Below are positions 35,701-46,100 of a DNA stretch of 64,000 nucleotides, piece by piece. Within the stretch, counting starts at the first letter, position 1. Every line of letters begins with the position of its first letter. The stretch covers positions 34,087,106-34,151,105 of the forward strand of contig JAUJPP010000005.1 in NCBI GenBank assembly GCA_030562195.1. The letters run 5' to 3'. Made by a program: the position numbers and the translations under genes. The notes under the pieces are model-generated. The model was given only the letters and a program-made list of their open reading frames with translations, was not told where the DNA came from and searched no databases. Source of the DNA: Nipponacmea schrenckii (taxonomy: Eukaryota > Mollusca > Gastropoda > Lottiidae).

Positions 35701-38700
35701 GAACACTTAACAAAAATAGTTTTACCGTATAGTCTCATCTTACCAGACGCTAATTAGAATACACTTGCGTACTGAAGTTTGAATGGAACGTTACATACAA
35801 ATGGAATTCATATTCTTCTAGATCGATGACATTGTTTCTGAACTAAAGACTCGTTAAAAATACCATTGTATAAACTGTTATCTAAATTGCAAAATATGAT
35901 ATTGAGATATCTTCATGTGGGAATTATGAAAAACAATGTGCTATAATTCAGTAATTAGAATACGTCTATTATATAGAAATATAAATAGAATTCAGAACCG
36001 ACGAGTTTTTTTTTCCTTCTCCACATCATCTTGTTGAAATATGATTATTATATCAAAGTGAATGACTGTCTGATATAACGAGACTAACATAATCTAATTG
36101 TACCGACTACTGTTTCTTCATAAACACAAATCGGATCAGATTACTTAAAAATCTATTCAAAGTTGGGCTAAGCTTGATTGGATTTTATTTGGTCACTAAA
36201 ATAATCACGCTTGACCAGTTATCATAGACCATAGTTCGTTTGTCCATTTTAGCATTGTGTAATATTATTATGGAATGTTTTGTTGGCTATTGACCCCATA
36301 GTGTTGGATATTAAAATTGTGATAACAGAGAAATATTGCTGAATAATGTGCTGTCTCTGTGAATATATATCCCTCAAAATAATATTCCAGCAGTGCAATA
36401 TGCTCAATTATCTTCTGTGTTATGGATATAACTGAATTCAAACGATACAAAATGTTACCCAGTTTACGACAAATTGACCATGAATATCTTATGGGTAGTG
36501 CAGGAGAAATTTTGGATACGTCACGTTCAGAGCTTTTTACATCCAGAAGCAATAAAGTAAGCATTGTATACAAATCTTTCTTATCTTTGAAGTCTTACGA
36601 TTAAGATCTGGTGTCTCAAAGATTGTATAATTTTATTTCAGAACCATCCAATGTATGATGTACGGGCTCGTTTCTCGGCAAAATATAGAAGAGCATCCGG
36701 CACGGAGTGTCGACTTAGTGCTAGTTCCCCATTTCTTCCAAAGGTAGCAAATACTAAATTATCATCACACTACTCATCACCTTCATCGTCTTATGCTATA
36801 ATAGTCTTCATCGTTATACATAATCATATAAATTCATTGTTAGCATGCATTATACAGTTTTTATACAATCATTATTATTGCATCCCGTATACACTAAATC
36901 CTGTATAAATTTATACCAAATTGTCATAAATCACATTCTGTATGACACAATCTTTATAACCCCTTTGTTATAATTTCATGTAGTTTGTATAACCCGTTTG
37001 TTATCATACATTACATCATGTACAATGTAGTCTATTGAACATCGTTCTTTACATACATTATAGTCTGTACATTGTAGTCTGTTTAACATCGTTCTTGTCA
37101 TACATTGTAGCCTGTATAACGTTTTCGTTATCATACATTACATCATACAATGTAGTCGATATCAACTCATGGTTATCATACCCTGTATCCTTTGTAATGT
37201 AACAATGTAGTATGTATATCCTGGTTATCATTATACATTGTATCCTGTACAATGTAGTTTTTATAACCTTTTTTTAACCTTGCATCCTATACAATGTAGT
37301 CCCTATAACCTCATGGTTATCTTACTTTGTTTCCTGCATGATACAGTCTTTAAAACCTCTTTGGTATCATACATTTCATCCTGTACAATGTAGTCCCACA
37401 ACTTCATACTTTGTTTCTTGCATGATACAGTCTTTAAAACCTCTTTGGTATCATACATTTCATCCTGTACAATGTTGTTCCTATAACCTCATGGTTATTA
37501 TACTTTGTTTCCTGCATGATACAGTCTTTAAAACCTCTTTGGTATCATACATTTCATCCTGTACAATGTTGTTCCTATAACCTCATGGTTATCTTACTTT
37601 GTTTCCTGCATGATACAGTCTTTAAAACCTCTTTGGTATCATACATTTCATCCTGTGCAATGTTGTTCCAATAACCTCATGGTTATTATACTTTGTTTCC
37701 TGCATGATACAGTCTTTAAAACCTCTTTGGTATCATGCATTTCATCCTGTACAATGTGGTCTGTATAATTTTGTTTTTGTCAAATATTGTTTTTTTTTTA
37801 TACATTACATTCTCCATTAGTAATAATGTTATGCAGTATAATCTTGTAAAATACAAATTTTATCACCCCATGTAATATATTTCTTTTTGAAGATTTTATT
37901 TTTATGACCCATTAATTTTCAATTTGAAATATTAAAATTTTAAGACGAATCTGATAAAAATATTTTGACCCTCTTTGTTTGGTGTTAAGAAATATTTTCC
38001 AATCTCAATATCCATATTTAGAATATTTTTTTTTCAATCATATTTTATGTATATTTTTAGACGTCGACAGAAGATTGTTTAAAATGTTTGATGAAGATTC
38101 CCCACAAGAAATGTGAATCTGTAAGTATTTTTGCCTTTAGGTATAAACTATAATTCGAAATAGACGTGTGCGGTTTTCAAAATAATACATCGAGCGGTTA
38201 GCCGAAAGGTTATGCGCCCTGATAGAATCAAATTGTATGACAGTTTTTATTTGTATATCATCACTTATCCATTAGCCTGGATAATTTATTTTAAAAACGG
38301 GAAAGTATTCATCAAATAAATACGAATTCTATATTATTTTCACATTTCAAACCAATGTCATTTTAAGATTGTATTTTGTTATTCAGCACAAATATATCCG
38401 AGTTGGAGGTGGGTATAGACACGGATATTGGTATATTAAATGTTTATTAGAAGAAATTGAACTTCAGGTATGTTATAAATGATCTATATATCAAATCTAC
38501 TTAAATTTGTCACAAGATATTACTGGTATCTTACAAAACATATTTTTAATGTAAACTCCACCGTATGTTAATTCAAAAGGTATTTTACTTTCAGAAACAA
38601 CGAGAATTGATCAAACAAAGCAGATTAGAGGCAATCAAAGAACATAGTAAGAATTCTTTACGTAATAATAGCTTATTTAGATGAATACATATTTCTTGCA

Positions 38701-39786
38701 ATCTCGTATATAAATGATACTATATTTATGCTTCTCATAAGCAACTGTATGTTTTGAATTATTATTATTATTAACCGCGAGAAAGTTGAAGTCTGTGAAA
38801 CTTATAAAGTCAATGCAAAATTCTTTTTTTTCCAGAGGTCAAAGCCATCAAAACGTACATCAGGACAAAAAGTGGTCGTTTGGTGGAAAGAATTATTTTC
38901 TTATCCGAGGAAGATTATGAAGCTTTCAAATCAGGGAAAGATGTCAAGAACCTGCTGTCAAAGTATTTGTCCAAAGACGAAGCTGCTGGGCTTCAATCGT
39001 GGGATAAAGACGAGGTTAAAGCCATCAAAACATTGGTAAGAACTAAAAGTGGACGAATCATCGAGAAAATGGTGTACGTTTCTAAAGATGATTACGAAGC
39101 GATCAAAGAAGGCAAAAAGGACGCTAAAGATATTTTGAAGAAATACGTTAAAACTGAAGATGGGGAAACAATAGAAGGATGGGACGAAGCAAAAATGAAA
39201 ACTATCAAGACGTTTGTTAGAACGAAAAGTGGACGTGTTATTGAAAAGACAATTATGATATCTCAGGAAGACTATGACGCCATGATAAAGGACGGTCATG
39301 ATCCTGCTGATATTCTAAAGAAGTATCTTCCTCTAGAAGACGGCGAACAGCTAGAATCATGGCAGAGTGCCGAGCCCATGAAAGCTATTAAAACTACCAT
39401 ACGAACTAAGAGTGGACGGTTAATAGAAAAGACTATCTTTGTGAGTGCTGAGGATTATGATAAAATGATCAAAGGCGGTGGCGATCCAAAGGATGTTCTT
39501 AAGAAATATATGAACGAAGAGGACGGAGAGGTGACCTCTTGGGAAAAAGCACCAGACGGAAAGCCTATGAAGGTTGTAAAGACTACCATACGTACTAAAA
39601 GTGGTCGTCTGATTGAAAAGACAATCATGATGACTGAAGATGAGTATAAAGAATTCCAGGAATCAGGTGGTAACCCGAACTTCCTCAAGAAATTCATCAC
39701 TTTAGAAAAGGGTGAAGAGATTGAAGATTGGGAGAAAGCTTCTACTGTGTATTCTGCTGCTTCTGATGACATAGAATTTAAAAAGG
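32667..39786 (+). CDS. 5' trunk of large unrecognised RTKSGR-repeat / EF-hand gene (exons T1-T8)
   Basis: Multi-exon coding trunk. Exons: 32667-32787, 35214-35305, (36463-36556 uncertain), 36642-36743, 38061-38120, 38387-38467, 38595-38646, 38836-39786. Every listed intron is GT-AG and phases fit (T1 ends phase 1, T2-T6 phase 0, T7 and T8 phase 1) without the uncertain exon. The start ATG at 32667 is closely preceded in frame by TAA. The N-terminus is Ser/Pro/Thr-rich (LPPIPGAYNEG), then a CLKCLMKIPHKKC cysteine cluster and a GGGYRHGYWYIKCLLEE segment, then five ~60-residue repeats. I recognise no named family. No signal peptide or membrane segment, so probably intracellular. The trunk donor in phase 1 matches the first acceptor of both downstream cassettes (40090 and 49374). 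Confidence 0.82.
35214..35305 (+). CDS. Trunk exon T2
   Basis: Acceptor TTATTGTAG, donor GTAAGT. Encodes HNAFKHASQSNPVPRASRLP then ALKEAHHRGR, basic and probably disordered. With T1 gives 213 nt, phase 0. Confidence 0.82.
36463..36556 (+). CDS. Possible trunk exon T3, phase unresolved
   Basis: Protein-like frame LRQIDHEYLMGSAGEILDTS then RSELFTSRSNK ends at a good GTAAGC donor in phase 0, matching T4. The only acceptors (36391, 36463 and others) need an upstream phase 2, but T2 ends in phase 0. Either a small exon in 35306-36390 was missed or this is skipped; T2 joins T4 in frame without it. Confidence 0.4.
36642..36743 (+). CDS. Trunk exon T4
   Basis: Acceptor TTTATTTCAG, donor GTAGCA. Encodes NHPMYDVRARFSAKYRRASG then TECRLSASSPFLPK; 102 nt, phase 0 to 0. 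Confidence 0.8.
36750..37790. repeat. Intronic tandem repeats incl. 94-bp unit
   Basis: Left half: degenerate units with CATTACATCATGTACAATGT and TATAACC. Right half (about 37330-37770): units of 94 bp containing CATGATACAGTCTTTAAAAC at 37421, 37515, 37609 and 37703. Lies in the intron between T4 and T5; open frames here are repeat by-products. Confidence 0.88.
38061..38120 (+). CDS. Trunk exon T5, cysteine cluster
   Basis: Acceptor TATTTTTAG, donor GTAAGT; TSTEDCLKCLMKIPHKKCES. CxxC plus a third Cys could bind metal but the motif is incomplete. 60 nt. Confidence 0.8.
38387..38467 (+). CDS. Trunk exon T6, aromatic segment
   Basis: Acceptor TTATTCAG, donor GTATGT; HKYIRVGGGYRHGYWYIKCL then LEEIELQ. 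81 nt, phase 0. Confidence 0.82.
38595..38646 (+). CDS. Trunk exon T7
   Basis: Acceptor TACTTTCAG, donor GTAAGA; KQRELIKQSRLEAIKEH, a charged helix leading into the repeats; ends in phase 1. Confidence 0.82.
38836..39786 (+). CDS. Trunk exon T8, five RTKSGR repeats
   Basis: A single 951-nt exon holding five ~60-residue repeats starting near codons 171, 230, 290, 351 and 414 of the trunk (without T3). Each follows the pattern IKT-x-RTKSGR-x-EK, a short beta-like stretch, (E/D)DY or DEY, a Gly/Asp turn, a LKKY helix and an acidic GE...W end. RTKSGR is invariant in all five; the middle repeats share LIEKTI. Exon ends AAG G|GTAAAG in phase 1; reading on gives a stop within about 10 codons, so splicing here is expected. 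Repeats in one exon suggest duplication after the exon formed. No known domain recognised. Confidence 0.88.
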
Positions 39787-40089
39787 GTAAAGACTTTTTT
39801 TTTCTCATATAATATGTTCTTACCACAGGAATAGTTTTATTCTGCTAAACACATGTGGGTGCTAAATTAATCCATGTGCTGCTCAGTATTCTGTTATGAA
39901 CAAGACAACGCTAACAAGAGCTTATTCAAAAGATCTGAATAGTTGGATACGACCTTGATTCCATTGGATTGTAATCTATCGAAGAAGCTTAACCCTATGC
40001 TAGTGAGGAATAATACTGGTCTATGCTTACTAACACATTTTCATTCAGGATGTATATTTAATAATGGGCCTGCTTTTGTTATATTGTAG

Positions 40090-40174
40090 CTAAAGCAGGA
40101 CAGCGTATTGTAGGTAAAGATGGTGCTGTGTATGAAGTCGTAGTAGATCCTCTTACTGGTAAAAAATATAAAAA
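40090..40174 (+). CDS. Cassette A exon A1
   Basis: Acceptor ATATTGTAG, phase 1 in, phase 2 out. Encodes AKAGQRIVGKDGAVYEVVVD then PLTGKKYK. Paralogue of B1, which has DEDGNTYIMVKDPKTGKLVK. Confidence 0.85.
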
Positions 40175-43100
40175 GTAAGTTACATTTATTTATGAATTTC
40201 AGTTCCAGACCGAATAAGATTGAATAGATTGACATCTACCTGGATATTGAATGTCCTGTTAAATGTGGTATGATTTGGAGAAAATTTTATCGGTATAGGT
40301 TCTGGCTTGTTTGTAAAACATATTCCGATAATAATTTGTGAATAAAATTTTCAGTATATCAATATCAATGTTTATGTAAACCAAGAATTTACGGGTTTTA
40401 TAATTTCTAATTGTTTTGCCAATTCTAGGAAAATCGGACAGAACGAGTCGGATGTTGATAGTGGTATTGCTAGTATGAGGAGAGGAAGAAAGAAGAAAGG
40501 AGGTGGTGCTGGAGGATTGGACGAGTATGAAGAAGAGACACCTAAAGAAAGAGCTCGTCGTAAAGCTGGTAAGCGTGACGAAGACAGTGATAGCGAGTAT
40601 AGTTATAAAAGTTATAAAAGTGATGGAGGAACCAGACATGTGACTAGACGACGAAAGAAGGCTGACGGTACTTACAGTGAACCTGAATCATACCATAGTG
40701 ATAAAGATGAGGAGGTAAAATGTCTTAATTAAGTCCCTAAAATGACAGACGACAATATTATTGCAAGAATTTCTATTCGGAATCGCGAACCAGACTTTCA
40801 CATGTTGGTAAAAGTTGTATCTTGTGCAGATAAACGATTCGATATTGATTTTGATAAAGAAAATATCATATTACTATAACGCTGTTGCCTATGTGATCCA
40901 CCCGAAAGCGACTCTTTCTTGGTAAATCTAGTGATATCAGGTATTAAAAAGGGAAAGGGTTGATCCAACCTTGGTATATCTTTATTTGAAAAAAATCCCT
41001 ATACATAGCAATATTGTCTCAAGCTGACTTTAATAGGCAATTGTTTTTTTTAGCTAAGTGATGTAAATTATATAACAGTAGTATTAATTGTAACATTGTC
41101 TTGAATCGCCACATTTAGGGCCAGGCAAGACGAAGAAGACGAAGACGAGAAAGAGTCCATGCAGGTAGTGCTCATAGTTACTATAGTGTTACCAGTGAAG
41201 GTGGTACAAGAAAAGTTAGACGTAAGAAAAAGAGAGCTGATGGTACTTATAGTGCTAGTGAATCATACCATAGCTCAGATAGTGAACTAGAAGGCGGTGG
41301 CTTAGCATTAAAAAAGAAGAAGCGAAGAGAACATGGTAGTGGCAGTGATCACAGTTACTATAGTGAAGTCAGTGTTGGTGGAACTCACCACAGAAAGAGG
41401 AAGAAAAAGTTGAAAGATAAGGACGGGAAGGTTATTGGTTATGCGTCTGCTGAGTCTTATTCTTCAGGTAGGTAAACAGACTAATGTAAAGTATAAACCA
41501 GTTTTTTCATTGAATCAGTTAAAAAACAATTTATATCGGAGATACTGAAACAGATTTTGTTTTCAATTAGGAAATTCATTTTTATGCTATTTTCTTTTTT
41601 TCTTTGTCGAAAACCAAAATATTATAATAAGCAGGCAGTTTTTGTCCTGGCATTTACAACACCAATTCTATAATAATTCTATCTTCCTTGTTAATTTCTT
41701 ACTTCTTAAGTAGCTTTATTTCTCCTATAGTGTCAATTATATTTATAGAATATTTTTCCTTGTGTATTTTCAGACGATGAAAGGTAAGTCTACAGATGAA
41801 ACTACGTTTGCCACTATTTTTTCTTAGATATAATAGACATGTTTTAGACTGTTCTTAAATTATAATTATAGATTATTAGAAATTAGATTAGACTCCTCCA
41901 AATTTTGCTGTATATATATATAGGTACAATACGTTCAGTATATTAGTAGTAACCTTTACATATAACAGGTAAGGTGCCGAACAGTAGGACGTAAAACTCG
42001 ATTCATTTCATTTCATTTCATTTACATATAACAGGTATATTCAGTAATTAGACAAACCATTCTTATACTGATAGCAGTTGGAGCAGGACTAACAAATATT
42101 AGAAATATATTTATGATTATTCTCTTCTCAGTGTGTACACTGAAGTTTCTGATGGTAAGGGTGGAAAACTTAAAGTGAAGAAGGAAAATTCTAAGAAAGG
42201 TGGAAAAGGTGGTAAAAATCAAGGAAAGGGTAAAGGAAAGGGAAAAAGGAGACCTTCCTCTGCTATCTTCAGCGACAGCACAGATTCTGATGATGTCGAC
42301 TTAGAAAATATGACGGAGGAGGAAAAGAAGAAGTATTTTGAAGAGAAAGCTAAACGGAAAGAGGCAAGAGAAGCTAGACGAAGGGAAAAATACGGCGATA
42401 AATATGATGAAATGGTGACTCAAAACGAAAAGTTGGTTTAATTTCATTACCATGTGATTTGGATGTTAATGATAATACTTCTGAACTGCACCGAACTTTA
42501 AATGATTCGACATTTCTGTTCACCATCCCTTCTAACCACTGTATTTAGTGCTAAAACTATAAACTATCTCTATTGGTGTTAGTTTTCTTTAAGCTTATTA
42601 CCCTTTTTTAATTATGCTATGAACATAGTCCTAGTGATATCAACTTTACAGAAGGCATACTTGCTTTCTACTTGAAACTCTAATGAACAGTGTCCAGGTG
42701 AATTAAACTTCACAGTTATTAAAGCTTAACGTTATAATTTTCTGTTGTGCTTAAAACTATTAATGGACATTGTTCTAGTGATTTGAACTTTACAGTTCCT
42801 AAAACCAAAAGTTAAAATTATCTTTGTGTATAAAATTCTAATGGACATAGTTTTAGTGATTTTAACCTTTTAACTGCTCTCCTTGTCATCTTAATTTATT
42901 TATTTCTTGCTTAAAACGTTAGCAATTGCTGAAATTAAAACTGTTTTGTCTGTCGTTCTTATACTCGTATGGCTTAAAGAATAATTTGTAATATTTTACA
43001 TTTTTGTAGCCGGTGCTCACATTACAGGGGACTCATATTGGAATACATTTAAGTATTTGCCCTTTTGTGACTAAGAATTTTAATTGTTTACAAGCTTTTC

Positions 43101-46100
43101 GATTTTAATTGTAGACGTAAGAAAGAGAAAGAAAGGGCTAAGAAATTGTCTGAAAGTAAGAAACCTAAGAGTATGGTGAGCTATGAAAAAGGAGCAAGAC
43201 GAAGTGTGGTTGATCCTATTGTTAAGGAGAATGGACCCCATGACGGGTAAAGACCTAACTTCTCACCTAGCTACAGGTTCATATAACCGATCACTGACAC
43301 CTAATTTGGTTTCCTAACATGGTTCAAGAGTCTAGCATCCATTGCCCAATATGTACAGAGCAATTTAACTTGATCGTAGATACAATGGAAATAGTAAATG
43401 AAATTTGTAGTTAAAATTTCTTTTTCATTTTATTCGTATTTACAAAAGAACGAAAATTATTGGCTGATCTTATTATGTATTATAATTATGAAATTTCCAG
43501 TAGATCACATGTATTGAATCACCAATATTTTCATTTTTATAAATATTTGTTGATCAGTAAAAAGAAGAAGAAAACGAAAGATGGTCATGAAGCTGACGAT
43601 GAAAGTGATGAAGGTAAGTTTGTAAGAAATATATTTTGAAGGAAATTCTGTTTTTTATTCTCCATCCACACTTATTGCTTCTTTTTCCACCTGGAATACT
43701 CAGTTTGATTATGATAGCAGCATATTATATAATAATTTTTTATAGCTTTCGTTTATTTTTACCTTATCTATTGTAAAATGTTTGCTTTATCTGAGCTGTT
43801 AAACTTATTTACATGTAGTTTTTTTAGAATATCATTTTATCTATAACATATATTTTTACTTTATCTAAGCTATAATATTTTTAACTCCATCTTAGCTTTT
43901 CTATATAAGATCTATATCAGTTATTGATCTAATTTAGCTGTCGCATTACTATTGCTTAATATTGTAGATGTTGTACATGTATTATCGCTTTATCTTGGCT
44001 ATCGCATTATTTTTCTTACTGGTATATTTCGCTTTCGATTTCTTTTATCAACACCCTACTCCTTTCCGCTTAATGTGTAGATGTAGATTATCTCTTTTTT
44101 CAAGATCAATTGCAAGTAAGTTTAACATTTATTATATTTTGCAAAGCTCCTTATTATTTGCTTTAGGTGGAAATCTATTTAATTTTATACTATGTATTGA
44201 TCTATGCCATAGGTTGAATTAAAAAGTGAAAGTCGTATTTCCATATCTATAAAGTAATATTCCGCAAACAATATTTTAAAGGAAATTTGTAATTTGACAT
44301 ATTACAAATATGTGATAGAATTGTGTAATTCTCGTGAACTAGAGTAAATAATATAAGAGATGTGTTTGTATTCTGTATAGAATCTGTGATATCAGCTGGT
44401 GGAACACATCATAAAAAAAAGAAAAAAGATAAACATGGTGCTCGACCTGGAAGCCAGGAATCACAGTATGAATATGTAAGTTATCATTTGGATACTTGAT
44501 GAGTGTTACTGTATGGAATATCTGCTCTGTCAACTTGGCAAAATCAGTTATAAAGTATTTATGTGATTTGTTGCAGGAATACGATGATAAAGGTAGAGTT
44601 ACCAAAAAGAAGAAAAAGAAAGGAGCCCGCGTAAGTTCAACGATTTAATCTTTTGCCGTTCCTAATGTTTCCAATCAATTCAATCTGACGATTAATCAAA
44701 ATTCTATGCTTGCAAGTTTTCCACAGTTTGTGTTAGTTGACTAGCTTCCAGATATTGCTGACATTACACACTTCCAGACCTGGTATGATCTGGATACATT
44801 GTAATTTATGTTATAGGGTGATGGAAGCGGCTCAGAATACGAGTATGAATATGGTAAGTATACAGTTTTACGATAAGTTTTATATAGGCCCGATTTCTTT
44901 TCTTTACTTCTTTTGTCCTTTTTATTGGTTTCAATGACAATGGTACTATGTAACTTCTTACTTTTGCTCAGTCTAACTAGACTCCAAATTTATAAACCTT
45001 ATTCCCCCTTTATCCCATCTATGATCTGTCTTAAACCGCCAAAGCGAGTCAACCGCACAATCTGATTACCTTCTAAAATATCTTGGACCTCAGACAACAC
45101 GAAAATTGTAATAGGTTAGTTAAATGGTACCAGTATCAGGTTTCTGATTTGTACAAACTAATTGGGTTTGTAACTACAATTTAGATGAAGACGGTAAAGT
45201 GAAGAGTATTAAGAAGGTTGATAAGAGAAGAGACAGTCAGAAATCAGATGGAGATTATTTTGAGGTGGATGAGAAAGGGATGATTAAATTAAAAGCTGGT
45301 AGAAAGAAGATTGATATCAACAGACTAACAGCAGATGCTCTAATCAAACTAGGAATAGATCCTAATGCATCTAAACAAGAAATCGCTCGAAAGCTTAAGG
45401 TACTTTTTTCTATTACATTACTCAAGCAATGTTGAACCAATGTAAGATTTTCAACGCAGGGATCATCTTCAAGAGAAAGGCTAATAAGTTAAGTATCGTT
45501 AACATGGTCATACGGGATCATAAGATAGCAATTTTCTTATCCTGTTGCACCAGCAATTAATTTTGCAATAAGACCACTTAAAAAAAAACACAAATAATAT
45601 CACAGATATTGTCCGCTGCTTTTAATACAATATCATTTTGATTGTAGGAAATGTTTGGTGACAGTTTACTTATAACTGATAATGATACTAAAATTGGAAC
45701 AAAACATCTCCATGAGTATGGCAGTGATGTCGGTACTGATGAATTAGCTGATGATAGCGATCTTGACATATCAGAATGTAAGTGGAACCAAACATTTTTT
45801 TATGAGAGCACAGCTTAGTCACCATTCAGCGCAAAACTCGGAACCTTAGGGATTAAACACTACAAAACTTGGAGATTCATATTATGCTTGAAAGTTCAAG
45901 GATTGTAAATATCAGAGAAAAAACTATGATTTAACCACATAAATAGCTTAACCATGTCAACCAGCAATTTCTTATAGTAGCATCCTAATAGTAAAACACT
46001 ATGTCAAGTCCACTTTACTCAAAATAGATGTTTTCAAAACTCTTATGAATATTAGTTATCGGGGAAAGAAGGATTTGATTCTCTTTGATGTACAGACCTA

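Noticed and set aside
23345..37790. Regular direct repeats considered as CRISPR-like arrays
   Set aside because: All are contiguous tandem repeats without unique spacers, in an intron-bearing animal genome.
38170..38230. tRNA-like phrase GAGCGGTTAGCCGAAAGG
   Set aside because: Resembles an A-box but no cloverleaf, B-box or terminator follows; at most an old SINE scrap.
38958..39826. Minus-strand frames of 113 and 123 codons opposite exon T8
   Set aside because: Shadow frames on the strand opposite a well-supported coding exon; no splice signals of their own.
43968..44222. 84-codon hydrophobic frame in a cassette A intron
   Set aside because: AT-rich DNA giving Phe/Leu/Ile by composition; skipped by the in-frame A7-A8 junction.
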